DNA of 64,000 bases from Klebsormidium nitens (Eukaryota; Streptophyta; Klebsormidiophyceae; Klebsormidiales; Klebsormidiaceae): NCBI GenBank assembly GCA_000708835.1, contig DF237031.1, positions 162,423-226,422 of the forward strand. The letters are read 5' to 3'. The stretch's first letter is position 1. Every line of letters begins with the position of its first letter. Under the pieces are notes generated by a model. The model saw nothing but the letters and a program-made list of their open reading frames with translations. It was not told where the DNA came from and ran no database searches. Shown one piece after another: positions 44,881 through 57,900 of the stretch. The translations under genes and the position numbers were made by a program.

Positions 44881-46339
44881 CATAGATACAAGTACTGAGA
44901 AGATGCCCGCTTGTTGAAAAGCCCGTCAAACTGTTCTACATTTAGGTGCAACTTAGCTACTGTACATGATCTCCTGCTTGGGTAAATTTTTGGAACCGAT
45001 CGTAGTGCTTCCACTATGTAGAAGCTGGTGGTACTCAATAGTCAGAATATGCACCGCATAGAAGTCAATAGATGAACACGTACGATTTAGAAGCTGTGCG
45101 ACATAAAGATGCAATCGACATTGTTCTAAGCATGTATTACTGTACATAATCCTGGTGCATGAGCCCGGCTGTCACCAGATTGTTTGGCGCCAATAGAGGC
45201 CAAATGCGCCCCCTTGCGCCGCGCGGACTCCTTTGACTCTTATGGCAGAGTTGAAATGATCATCGCAGGGCCCCGTGCCACCGCCGTAGCGCGCGCGGCA
45301 CTCGGTCAACGGTCAACAACAATGACTCTGCAACAGGGTCACTAACTAGTACTAGAGGACGGTCCGATCACACAAGATGATCAACTTCTAGCCTAGCCTG
45401 CAAAATGAAGTTTTGCTAGGCATCGTATCAGTATATATATAGGCTCACTGATGCAATTAAAGCGGTCCAGCTCCGTCTAGCTATATATAAGCTGGCAGGG
45501 CGGCCACATGCGGGCTAGGCTCATGATTCTCAACGTGGCAAGAACACTATAACATCAGATTTCGTGACCGCCACAATGATCATGTCTTGTGGAACCGTAT
45601 ATGGAATACCGTCATGTAAGCCTGCAACTATAGGTGCACAACGTATACCGTTCGATCGATCTGTACACGACTGAGTGACTGCAGAGGACGGTGGCGCTCA
45701 GTGGCATGCATGCCGCGCAACAAGAAGTCCATGCCAGCCTTAATTAAAGCTTGATCGAGTCATGCTTGAAATCGAAATTTAGTATGTCTCAGAGTCCTGG
45801 CCGCGCTTGCATGCGACCGTCCGGACGGTTACTTGCGCGTCACAAGCTGAACTGTTTGGTTAGTATCCTAAAAGCCCAGGCGGCTAGCGCGCGGCCCATC
45901 CGACGCGAATCCGTAAAAGCTATGAATTCAAAAGCTAGTCCACTCTAAGCAATTATCAGATTCATGCAAATTATCAACGGTAAGTTTACTTGCTTAGACT
46001 TATTGTATATCTACTGAACCACGTTTTACTGACGGGACCTTATACGACTCTTCACTAATGTACGTGCTAAATCAGCTTTTGCTGATCGAAGTGTCCAACA
46101 AAAGATTGTAATCTGATTTATCAGGACGACTCTACAGACATTCTTGGGAACGCTTTGACGTAGATGATTGTATGTGTCTACCAGTTTGACGGAATCCAAA
46201 GGGGAGTAGCTCCTCCAGGTAATCTTCTCGCCCCCACTCCTCTTCTTCTGCGCTGCGGGTATACCTTGCCCACATCCGTACGACCCGCTGCTGACGTCAT
46301 CCTAATCTTATAAGTTAAGCCCCCAGGCCGCTGATCTTA
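44881..46339. other. Convergent 3' spacer, palindrome-rich
   Basis: This spacer lies between the fusion gene (plus) and the START gene (minus), 3' end to 3' end. No exon was found. From about 45.15 to 46.1 kb it is dense in TATATATA, GATC, CATG, CTAGCTA and TTAATTAA words. Its texture resembles the spacers at 14-15.6, 37.6-38.3 and 63.5-64 kb. Confidence 0.5.
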
Positions 46340-49300
46340 CTACGTCGATTCAGGCGGCTTGTACTCGGAAAGGCCGTCCCTTACGTTTTGGAGGAAGCGG
46401 TCGGTCGAGAGGAGGCGAGTGAAAGTCTCGACGTATTGCGCGTTCTTTCGCCCGTCCACATCTTTGACCACCTGAGCAGACGAAACTTCGATAGTTATGC
46501 AACCATTGCAAAGGTTAGTCTGCCGCTCTGCGCACAGTCTCCGCTTTGTGCACTTTACAACGAGGCCGTGCTATTGGAATTGAACAATTGGGAGACCAAG
46601 TGTCGTTGGTCTGGGCAAAGAAGCTTTTACACCATAAAGAAGAACTTGCCGTCAGACTCCATTTTCCACCCTTTCTGGAGACGCTCGCACTGTTGTTCAA
46701 GTCTCAATTTCAGAACTTGAGCGAACCTTAATCTGACGAGATCATATCTAGCTCGTAAAAACAGACTCAAACGGGTAAAGTGCTCACAGCTGCGCCGGAA
46801 GGAGAACGGAGAACTTGAACTCAACGAGTGCTCAAGAATACTGAAGTGACGCCCGGTCGTTGCATGGCCAATAACTGGAGACTTCATTCCACAGACCCGT
46901 TGACACAGCTCGGAGGAGAGCTCTCCTCCTTTTCACGGTTGAGTCTCCCCACTTGAGAATAGTCTTCTCGGAGGCTTCATTACCTTGTCAAAGACTTTGA
47001 TGGCGTGGCTCCCAAACTGGCGGGCCAGCAGGTTGATGATCCAGGCCGGCACCATTGCCAGTTTCATATCCATGTCGAAGATCGTCCGAAAGTAGCATTT
47101 CGAGGGGGAGATTTGCTGGAAGATGTAGCCCCCCCGTACGTCCATTCTCGTCACGCCTTTCTCTACGGGGGGAATGGGAGGGCCCTCTCGCGAGAGGGGG
47201 GAGGGACCCGGCGGGGGCTGTAGTGAGAGCAAACGTGTGCCCTTTGGGTCCGTGAAAGATCGCTGGAATCGGAACGGACTCTTTAGTTGAGTTTACCTCT
47301 GTAAGCTGGTCGGAACAAGCACTCAAAACGACTATTGTGCCCAGAAGTCAGGAGACAAGGAGCTCGAAGGTTCCCGTGATTTTCTCCGCTGATCACGGTC
47401 TTGTACAAAACCACATGGCACAGCAGCGAGCATAGGGCAGTCCCGACATGAGCTGAGCAGTTGCGACTGATCTGGATGCATTGTGTGCTCCGGGCACCTT
47501 CTGTTGTGGCTGCGGAAGGCGCACAATTGGAGGGAAGGCATACAAGCACCAGCTCTCACGGTAATAACAACCTAGATTCATTGGACCCCCAGTCATATGA
47601 CTTTTGACGAACCCCGCCACAGCGCCAGGGCTGAGCACCTACATAAGACAACCTCTCTAGACGAGAAAGCAATCTAGCTCCCCGCTCGTGATCTCGCCAG
47701 ATCTGTCACAAAGAACGAGTAGCGACAAGAGAGCAATCTACTTCTCCCGCTTGTATTCTGCATTTGTACAGAGAGGGAGTATCTCACCGTTCTCAGCACT
47801 ACGATCACGAGGCCCTTCTCAAAGCACGGCACGGTGTACACCTCAAGAAGGGTCTCTCGGGGTTCAAAGGGCCACGGAGTTCTTAACCTGGACAAAGGGC
47901 AGGAATGAAAGATCAGCGGGAAGCAAATTACTTGGAAAAGGCCAAAAAAGGCATATCTTCTCATCGCTGAAACGACGCTTAGACTAGATTCCTCTTGCGC
48001 CGTCAGAAGCAGACATCAAAGAAGACTCGAAAAGATGATCAGACAGACCCCGGCAATTACTGAACGGGTAACTAGGATCTTTTCCATGTTACGAGCTGGT
48101 GGGCCCTTTAGATCTGATAAGAGCACTTGTGACCATTGATTCGACTAATAGTTCGTGAATGCATGCTGTTGTTGTGAACGCCAGCCAAAAGCGGCAACCT
48201 CATTCCGATGCACCTATGGTGCTCCAAAACCCGTTCTATTTCAGCCCATCAGATGTTGCTAGCTCGAATGTTTTCTGTTGACTTGAGCGCCTTATGCTCG
48301 GCTGGACTCAATTGAGCAGAACCGTCAAGTGGTGGGATCAACCAGAAGGCGTTCCTCCGACTGAACGCTAAGGACGGCAGTGACGCGGGTAGTCCGTCGA
48401 AAGAGGTACGCCGTTATTTGGAATAGAGTCCCTGATCGAATGTTTCTAAACGCTTGGACCACCGGCTTCGGTCATTCAAAGGCTCCGATATGGAGAGCGG
48501 ATGCTCGCGCATACCTGACGACCAGCACGCCTTGCCCCGGTGTTGGCTGCTCAAGCCACTTTGACTCCGTGTACTGGACGAAACAAAAGGTGGAGAGGGA
48601 GTCAGAAACCTTCCTGGTAATTGAGGGGTGAAGTATGCTGTCTTAGAGGAGCAACTAAGTATGAACGTTCTCGATTGGTGGCCTGGGTTGGGTGTGATTT
48701 TTTCATGGTGCAGACTTGTTGACTTTCCAACTGCTTGCTTATCAAAAGAAGACTCCAAGGCAAACGGACGCCGAAGGTTGTCGGCTTCGAATGGGCGCTG
48801 AAAAGCTTCTGGCGGGCCTTTGTGAGACGAACGAACGTCGGTGCTAAAGAATCTCAAAGGGTGCTGATTGTGTACAACATGAAGGATCCCTCCTTGAGAC
48901 GTTGTAAGTAGCTACCAACCGCTGAACTCGCAATTGGGCAGGAAAGACGTACCTGGGGATACAGGTCCTTTGCGCTGTTGACCTCCCACAAAACGCAGAG
49001 CGCTGCAAACAAGAATCCCTGACAATCGATCATGGGAACGCTGAGGGAACGATAACGTGAATTCAGCTGATTATCCTGACCGCGCCCCAATTTTGGAAAT
49101 GACCCAGATGAATAAGACCGTCTGAAATGAAACCCTCATCATTTTGGCATTGATCGATTGCAAGGACTGAAGCAGAAGTTCTCAATGGCTGGCCAATCCA
49201 GCAGAGGTGCGCACATCCGAATTTTAAGTTGGGATTCTCCGGCCAGGTTTTGAGCCGACTTTCAAAAAGTCGCCCGCAATTGAGGTTCTGATTTCACCTG

Positions 49301-50232
49301 TCGTCATAGGGCCATCAATGAGCCCTTCTAGACAAATGGTGTGAAAGGGTGTTCCCTCCGGCCCTCGTCGGTACAGCACCCGCATCTGGCCGTTGTCATG
49401 TTTCAGCTGGAAAGAAGTGCTGCTAGATTTAGATTGCATGCTCGCAAGTATTTGGTAATAAGAGGGTGGGCTTAGAGCAGGGTTCGAAGGCCCACACACA
49501 CAAGACAGAACTTGGAATCAAGGGACTAACATGCTTGTTTGTGTGAGATTTGTAACAATGCAGGAAAGGTCTTTAAGTTACAGAAAGACGGATATGGAAC
49601 CATGAACCTCTGGTTGTTACATCCTTCGGTGCTGTGGTAAAACCGTTTGAGCAAAGACAAGGCCCGAGTAGTGGTGTAATCGCAAAAGAAACTACACATG
49701 GAATTGCGATTATTTCTGAAAATTGTTGTCTCATTGTGTACGAGACGCCAGGGATTTTCACTAAAAGACACACATGTCCTTCTAAAAGAACTTCTTCAGT
49801 CCAAAAACGTTCGTTCAAATCCAGAGGATTATTGATGCATGCTTGACATCCTGAACGCTGGCGCATACCGTCAGTCTGACCAAATGTCTGTTCAGTCTGT
49901 CACAAAATCTCAAACCTCCATTCCGCATTGCTGCTCACTTTCCACTTTCTTGTCACAGATTTGCCGCCGTCATGGAGGCCATCGTGTGCCACAACGACCG
50001 TTTCCCCCGCACCCCTCAGCGTGTCCAAGAGACCCCAAACCTCTGCAGACCGGTTGTCGCAATCTGCAGAGTCTGCTAACATGTCCTGCTCAGACAGCGG
50101 ACCTCTGGCTGACACATCTACATCCGCTCGCTGAAAGGTGCGTTCAACAAGTCTGCGCACTGAGTCTTTGCTGCAGAGTTCAGGGGACTGCAGGTTTTCA
50201 TCCAGCAGGGCCCTTGCCGAGGCTCGGTCCAT
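46340..50232 (-). CDS. START-domain (SRPBCC) lipid-binding protein
   Basis: Seven minus-strand exons close in frame: 49939-50232, 49298-49406, 48953-49002, 48515-48573, 47788-47887, 46984-47262, 46340-46471; 340 aa. The first 90 residues are acidic and unremarkable. From residue about 96 a START fold is recognisable: LKHDNGQMRVLYRRGPEGTP, EGLIDGPMTT, LCVLWEVNSAKDLYPQ, TPWPFEPRETLLEVYTVPC, then GGYIFQQISPSKCYFRTIF and MDMKLAMVPAWIINLLARQF near the C-terminus, the usual START ending with its C-terminal helix. START domains hold a single lipid or sterol in a hydrophobic cavity; the ligand cannot be told from sequence. A proline-rich loop (LQPPPGPSPLSREGPPIPP) is inserted before the last strands. 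No membrane segment or signal peptide is evident, so a soluble protein is likely. The start ATG at 50232 is the first in frame; exon 1's donor is GTGAGC. Confidence 0.82.
47661..47760. repeat. Intronic tandem duplication, 64-nt period
   Basis: In the intron between START exons 5 and 6, a block with core GAGCAATCTA-CT-C-CCGCT is duplicated with a 64-nt offset (47661-47695 and 47722-47760). It does not copy an exon edge, unlike most repeats here. Confidence 0.6.
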
Positions 50233-51957
50233 TGCAGCGCCCTTTCCGTTTCTTTGAGACTTGCCCACACCTAGTTGGCAGCAAGTGGCAACAACCTAAG
50301 TCAAGAGCTAGGGGACCGCCACAGCTCCTTAGGGCTGTCACTATATACCTCTTCACAAGCAGCGGACTGTGGACGGCCCGAATAGCGCATCTGCCTGGGT
50401 TACCCTCAACTCTTGGGAGGGTCGTTTACGTAGAGTCAGGCTGAGGCCGGGGTGATGTGTCTGGATGATGGGCACTAGAAAGCGGGGGGTGGAGGTTTAT
50501 GGAGGTTCTTGCAGCCAAGCAGCTTGGATTCGCGCCACATTGCGGCCCCGAATTTGAGAGCTGTTGGGCAACTCCAAACTGCTATGGTTCACCTATTTAT
50601 ATCCCCCCTGATGTGGCTCCTTAGTGGCTATGCCCTTCTGGTTGTTGAACTTCGGTCAGCAAAAGCTACAGATAGTAGGTCTGCTAGCTTCAAAAGCATA
50701 GCCTGTACATCAGAGAAAATAGCTCTCACCGCTATTCCGCCGTAAGCTCTAGAGGTTCAGCACCATTGATACAGCCCCGGAGGAAGTTGAGGCTAGGATC
50801 ATGGGAACCTGTCACATTTGGTCCCTTGTGCGGATGAGCCCCACGTTCATGCCTGCACACCTCCTCAATGACGCGGGACCTGAAACAAGAACCTGTCTGT
50901 AAAAGCAAACTTGCCACGCCTTGCAGAGAAGGAGGAAGGAGAGAAGACTGGATCAAACTCTTAGTCTCTGAATCACTTTCTTCATGAGTCTCGCATCGGT
51001 GACTGGAAGGAAGAGTAAGTCAGCGCGGGTCTATGGCTTGACCCATCTATCTGCAGCATAATCTTGCGAGCTGTCACTATCTATTTCTTGCTCTGGGGTG
51101 TTGCACTGGAGTAACATAGGCAGCTAAAATAGGCACACGAAGTGTCCTTCTCTAAAGATCTCTGCGACTACGACACGAAAGGCATACTGCGCAGTGTGAC
51201 CCGTTGTCTGCATTGCGTTTTCATTGCAATGCTCTCATCTGACAATTCATGTGCTAACGAGCAGCCGCCCGCCAAATAGAGCTTCAATGGAGGATCGCCA
51301 AGCCGCCATTGGTTACAAGCGATGTGTTCAAGCGTGTCTTGACTCTCAGTAGACTTGCTCACAGGCCCAGACAGCTTTCTTCTCCAGAGTTCGAGCATGG
51401 AAGTGAGACTTCCATGCAAGGCACTCCCTCCAGATCTTGCTACCTTTCCAGAGCTGAGAATGAACACTTTCGAGACTCTGTGCAAACAGAGCGTAATACC
51501 TGGTTAGTAGGATTGCGTCAGAGATGACCCACCTATTGCCGTCGGTCTTAACCTGTCCACAAAGCGACCTTGAAGCATGTAAGACGGCATCCATGTCGCT
51601 GCCAACCTCATCCAGAACCGCCCGGTTTGCACCAAGTGCTTCGAAACCTTGCAAGTGCTTGCAACAAAGGGTTTCGTAGTTTGACCGTGGCCCTGGGTAC
51701 CGTACGTTGTGTTTTCAGGTGGCTGGCAGACACATTGTCATGACTTCAATTCTTGAAAAACTCTTTCCAGAAAAGTTGAAACAGATGAAGGAAATCTATG
51801 CTGATCCAACTTGCGAAGGAGGTTCTTGGATCTTGAGCTCGTCTGCTAGCATGAGCTGAATTGTCTCGTTTTGCACGTTGTCTGTCCAAAGAACAGCTCC
51901 GGCTTTGGCCAGCGTTGCGGTGTTGTAAAAGTCCAGGTAAAAAGGGGTGCACGCACA
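50233..51957. other. Divergent promoter region of START and golgin genes
   Basis: The START gene (minus) and golgin gene (plus) start 1.7 kb apart and head-to-head. No coding exon was recognised. A TATATA at about 50341-50346 lies some 110 nt upstream of the START start codon and could be a TATA element. No equivalent is clear for the golgin gene. This spacer lacks the palindrome-rich texture of the 3' spacers. Confidence 0.4.
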
Positions 51958-54900
51958 ATGGCGTGGGCGGGCTTCCCCAAAGTGAGCCTGGGCGACCTGG
52001 CGGGCGCTGTGAATAAGCTCCAGGAGAGTGTGAAGAGCATTGAGAAGAACTTTGACTCCGCACTAGGGTTGGATCAGCTGCAGAAGCCAGCACAGGGTGA
52101 GTGAAACTCTAGGGTTTTCAGGGGGAGTTTGATTTGTGAGATTTTCATCTTCACTGGTTCGAAGAGTGCATGTTCTTGATAGAGTAGCAGGTGATCTCCA
52201 AGATCTGCTGCAACCGAATGCATTATGGCTGTTCAATACATTCCAGGGAATCATCTCTGAGACCACAGCAAAGTTAACATGTTTTTGAAGCTTAAAACTA
52301 GCGTTTCTTCCGTCACATCTTGCCTTGCTGGATCAAATTCAGCAATGCAGCAAGCGTTGGCATGATTGAGAAGCAAACGCATGCATCAAAGTCCTCAGTG
52401 AAGCACCATACCAAGATTGTGGTGCTTTGAGGTTGATGAGTTGGGCAGGATTTAGTGAAAACAAAGACAACAGTCTGGCCCGCCAAGGTCACAAAAATCT
52501 CCGCCGCAACTTGCAAACTCAGTGCTTTAGCCCCTTGTTATAGCAACGAAGTTGCCGATCGCTGAACTAAAAGTGTTGCATATACATGTGTTTTGCAATT
52601 GGCACATGATCGTGTGTGCCGGATGCAACAAGTCTTTGGATCCTACGAGGGGATTGCCAAACAGTTTTGGGACCGTTTATCACCGTTTTTAAACGCCAAA
52701 AGTGGTTCAAGTCCAGAGCAAAATGGCTCTCCGCCACCAGTCCTCCTATTGCCCCATTGTTGCAGATTTGCCACTGCCAGAAAGATCTGGGATTGCACTT
52801 TACGCCAAGGCCACTGCATAAAAGCATCCGACCAGTTCAAAGTTCTCTGCAATTCTTTCATTCAGATGCCCAAGACGCGTCCACAACTGCTGCCCCTGCA
52901 GCAGATCCACCAGGCGCCAGTGCATTGGACGGTTGGGGTTGGGGCGTGAAAGCAGAAATTGCGAAAGCACAGAGTAGCGGGGCAGCCACCGCAACGCAAG
53001 CAACAGACACTCCTCAACAGGCAGAGCCAATGAAAGCAAGCGGTTCGAATGTTCCGAAACCTGCTCCCGTGCCCATCCAAAGTCTTCGGAAAGAGGCGCC
53101 GGCGAAAGGCCTTCCCCCGCTTAGTCCTCCAGGGACAGGCACTGCAAACAGTGTTGGCAATGAGGGGGCGGAGGCTGGTGAGGAACACAAGGCTGACGCG
53201 GGAGCTGAGACAAAGCCTTCGGTTGTCCCGCCATTGCAAGGAGCGAAAGGAGGGACCGATGTCGCCGCTCTGGCGAGATTTGAAGCGGCAGCCGAGCCTG
53301 TTGAGGTCCCTCCGACAGAAGAAACTTTGAAAACTGGCTTAGTTGTGGAAGCCAAGGAGAAGGGCACTAGTGCGGCAGTGCTGAGCTCAGCAACTGCAGG
53401 GAAAGAGCCTGGCCAGCAAGCAGGTGGAAAGAAGCCTGTAGAGGACCAGGTCTCCAGCGGGGGCCCGGAGACAGCTGTGAAGGAAGAAGCGGCCGCTGGG
53501 GCAAGTGCTAGTGTGAATGCGCCCATGGCCCAGGCCAAAGCTTCAGCAGCTGATGCGAGCGCGCCAGGAGCTGACGTCACCGAGCTCCAGGCGGGTGTAA
53601 GCGCAAGCGGGACAGACGGGGTTGAGACCACAGAAGACGAGGATGCGGGAGGTGTTGATACGGGCAATGCGGGGGTGCGCAGTATGAATGCGCCCCCGGA
53701 GCCGGTGACGCTGGCACGCATCGTTGGAGGGGTAGAGGCGTCACAACCGTTTGGACATGGGGAGGCGACATCTCAGGAAGAGAGCGTGGCTTCTCCGAAG
53801 ATCAATCTGGCAAGTGCTTTTCCGGCGGCAGCGGCCCCGCAATTCAAGCCACATGCGGAAGTTGATTCGGTGGTCGATCTGGTGTCCAGTGACGGGAGGG
53901 GGGATGTACGAACGTCGGGGCTGGGCCTTGTCTCAGAGGGAGAGAGCACTGATATGGAGACGGGGGGAAACGAAAGGGAGACTGTTCACTTGGAAGTAGG
54001 GGAAAGGGCGGAGGGAACAGAGGAAAAGCAGGTCGGGAAGAGCCAAGAGGGAAGCGCGGAAAACGCGTTGGTTGAGGAGTCTTCAGCAGTCTTCCCGGTT
54101 TCAAAAAATGCCGAGATGGAAGCGACCACTTCCTGTGAGAAACCAGAAATTCCCAAAGCCCCAGCTGTTGAAAAAGTTGCAGAAAGAGCGGATACATTGA
54201 AAGGAGGGGCAGATAAGGAGGATGACGGAAGAGGGGGCGTTGGAAAAGGGAGGGAGGTCAAGGTGGCCAGTGAGGGGGAGGCGGCAGAGCTGGCACGGCT
54301 GAGGGAGGAGCTCAAGGCGATGGAGGTCGCTCTGCAGCATGCGGCCAAGCAGGCACAGGTGAAGCAGGCCCCTCAGAGTCTCTTCTTGCATTGACAGCGT
54401 TGTTGGGCAGCCGAAGTTGTTGGGAGGGGCGGATACGCTGTCTTCTGCGAGGGGCCAGGGAAGAGGTGCTGTGAAGGGTTCTTTGAAGGGTCTGGAAAGA
54501 ACTTCAAAAGATAGAAGGAAGTCTTTGCGAAGCGTCTGGTCCCTGACGCAGAAAAGGCTGAGAACTGTTTGCGCCAGTGTGGCAGATTCGTTGTAGATTC
54601 ATTTGACAAGTTTTGGAGGTTTTGAAGTCTACTCGGTGCGCGCATGCTGATCCTGTTTAACCGCTCCCAAGCTGCTTCTGGCTGCGATTGTTGTTCTTCA
54701 CCTCCACTTCAAGAGCTTTGCAGAAGAGCGTTGCCCCCTGTTGGCCTCTTGCAAAGGTATGAGCCGGCGGCAATGCGGGGAGGAAGTCTGCACTCGGGTT
54801 CTGTTCTGCACATCACTCTCGCTTCAAAAGTTGGATGTAACAGCTTTCTGAAGATTATGCGTTACGACATTCTGATCGCTCACTATCTGCTCCTCAGACC

Positions 54901-57900
54901 CGGACCAACGAGCTAGCCGAGATGGGAACTGCGAATGACAACCTCAGGGCAGAGTTGGAGGATGTCAAAGTGAGAACCCCACCCGTCTCTTTGAAACCCA
55001 ACACGACGGGAATGCAATATTCAATTGTAGATTAAGCAGCTAACATCAGATTCCTCCTACCACAATGTTGAATGTAATCTGTTTGGTGTCATGTTCACAC
55101 CTCATTTCGGGATCCGAAGTTGTTGTTTTGCCCTCAAACTTAGCAGTATTGGTACTCCTTCATTCCGTTTTGGCAACTCCGCAGCCATTTCTTGAGCGCT
55201 GCTCCTTGCAGGAAAGCATAGTAAGCCAGGGTACAAAAGTGCGTTTTCTTGGCATCTGACCTGCTTAGGCCCGCAGTACTTCGATGATCTTCCATCAAAC
55301 ACAGGTGCAGCCGTTCGTTCCCCTTATCTTAATTCTCTAACGCATAACCTGACTCTTCCATTGTGTGTTACAGCGGAAGAAGACGGACGAGTCTGACCTG
55401 GAAGCGCTGCGGGCAGAGTACCAGCATCGACTGGGGACTGCAGAAAGGAAGGTACGGTCCATTGCCATGGAAGTGCTTGCCCTCTCTGGACTTAGCAGAT
55501 TCAATTGCGATGGAAAGTTGTTTACGAAGATCGACCTTATGAAGCTCGAAAGTACGTGGGAAGTAGCAGGTGAAGTCAATGACTCGGGGTCGGCTTTCAT
55601 CGTCCTGCAGACATAGTCCCTCTTCGTTATAAATACGGGAAAAACGGAACGTTCTGCAAGTCAGGCAATCGCTGCAGTTGATAGCTTTGCCAATGTAATC
55701 GGGATAAATTTTTAAGAACGTCAACACCTTGAAAATTCTCAATAGTCAGAAAGACACGGCCAGGTTCAGGACTTGTCATGATAGGGACTTCGCAACTTGT
55801 CATCATAAATCCTGACACGTGGCTATCCTTGGTGGGTGCCAGGTGTACGCTCTGACCAAGGAGCGGGACATGCTGCGGCGCGAGAGCAGCCGCAAGAGCG
55901 ACACGAGCACGCTGCTCAAGGAGAAGGACGAGATTATCAAGCAGGTCATGGCCGAAGGTCAGCGCAGACTCGGAAGTCTGTTCATGTTTGGGCCGTAGAT
56001 TGTGTAACCTGTGAACCTTCTGTAAACTTTCCAGTGCCCACTTTGGACTACAGCACGCACCTCCGGTTTTGGCTACCACAGATGCCTCCCTTGTTTCGAG
56101 AACGCTGTTCGTGTGGGCCAGCCTGAGGTTGGCCGTCAAGTATGCCACAAATGTCGACAGCATAGTGCAGTCGTTGTTGGATTTAAGACCCAAGCTTCTG
56201 TGGCGGAACTTCGTGACCGCTTAGCTATTCGCTCATTCAAGATTGCGAGAAGATGTCCAATCAAATGGACGCGAAAAAGGTGTCCTTTCAACGGATAGTA
56301 AAGAAGCTGGCTTCTTAAGGACGCAAATAGCACGTTCATTCCAAGCGCTCAAAGAAGAAGACACATGCAGGTGAGGAGCTGAGCAAGAAGCAGGCTGCAG
56401 TGGAGGGCCAGATGCGCAAGCTGCGGGGGACCATCCGCGAGCTCGAGGTGGAACGGGACCGCCTCGTGTCGCGGCTGCAGGCAAGCAGAACCATACCTTA
56501 TGTAGAGTCTGATCATACCCTATTGCTCAGTCTGGCTGGGTAAAGCTCGCGCAGTTTTTGCGATTCCCTGCAATCACAGATTTAGCCTGACTGGCCGGTT
56601 GAAGTGCATTCAAGGGCTAAAGTTCGTACTGTGAGGCGATCGTTGTGGTTTGGCTGGCACTCTTGGGTCTGCAAGTGGTCGAATAATCTGCCGCTATCAT
56701 CAGTCGGTTCATCCGTCTCTGGATACTAGTCTCCTTTACGCCTGTCTCTTCAGAATAAGTGGCCTGAAAGGCCCCAGACAGTGTCAGAAGCGGTGAAGAT
56801 ACCAACAAACTTAGAAGGAGCAAGGAGACTGAAGAATGACCGAGCAGCATTTCGATGCCCGTAGGCAATTGTTCCTTGCCTTTTGTCGATCTAGTCAGTA
56901 GCTTCGGCGTACCTGTGGGTCGCACTGTTACATCTCAGAGTCACATAGAGAAAGATCGTATTGAAGAGCAGAACAGGTATCCTAAGCATCCTGAGCCGAC
57001 GTGCCAGGAGGCAGGTGGGACCGGGGGAGAAGTGAGCCTGGAAAGCCATTAGAAGACCCGGCAAAGACGGTTCACCGCCTTTCTACGCCAGAACGCAACG
57101 GGAAAGCGAATCTTTTTTGCTGGAATTCGTGCAGGTGGAGGAAGCCAAGACGGAGAGCATCCAGAAGGACAAGGCCAAGACGGAGCGCCAGCTGGCGGAT
57201 GCGGTGGAGCGCGCACAGGCGGAGCTGACGGCGCAGAAGGAGAGCTACACCGCAGCGCTGCAGGAGACGAAAGAGGCCCTGGCGAGGGCGGAGGCGGCAG
57301 CGGACAGCAGCAAGAGGAGCGAGCTGGACAAGCAGGTATGGTCGCCACAGGGCGACTTGCGGCTGGGTTGCGCAGGGGGTCGCTCGTGCAAAAGCGCGTT
57401 TATCTGTAAAAGCCCCGAAGCTCGTCGAGTGGGCCTGTTTGAAACGTCCAGTCTTGCTGACGCTGCTCAAAATCTGTGGAGTATTGCTGTGGCGGAAGCG
57501 TCGCTTTGATTGTTGTCCTGATTTTTGAGCCTAAGCAGGGATCAAACAATAGCAAGCATTCGTGAGCTCGTCTTCATGAATCTTCAACCCTTGCGAAAAG
57601 TGTTGATGACCTCTAAAAGCGCTGGTGTGCCAACGGTTGCACCTCGCTTTCCTGTTTCGTTGTCAGTTGAGAGTGCTCTCTTGGTTGTTACCTTAAGTTG
57701 CAAGACGGATCGAAGTGCTGGGGCTTCTGTGCGCTTAGTCCCAGTCGGGCAGGCACTCGATTTGTGAACTCTCGGATTTCCGTGTGAACCCTACCAATCA
57801 AAACATTGATGGCAAAGGGTACCAAGTAAAGGGTCGTGATTAGAAAAGCTTTGGCCTGCTGTTAAGAATTGTGACATGGTGCTCGACTCTGTTTCACCAC

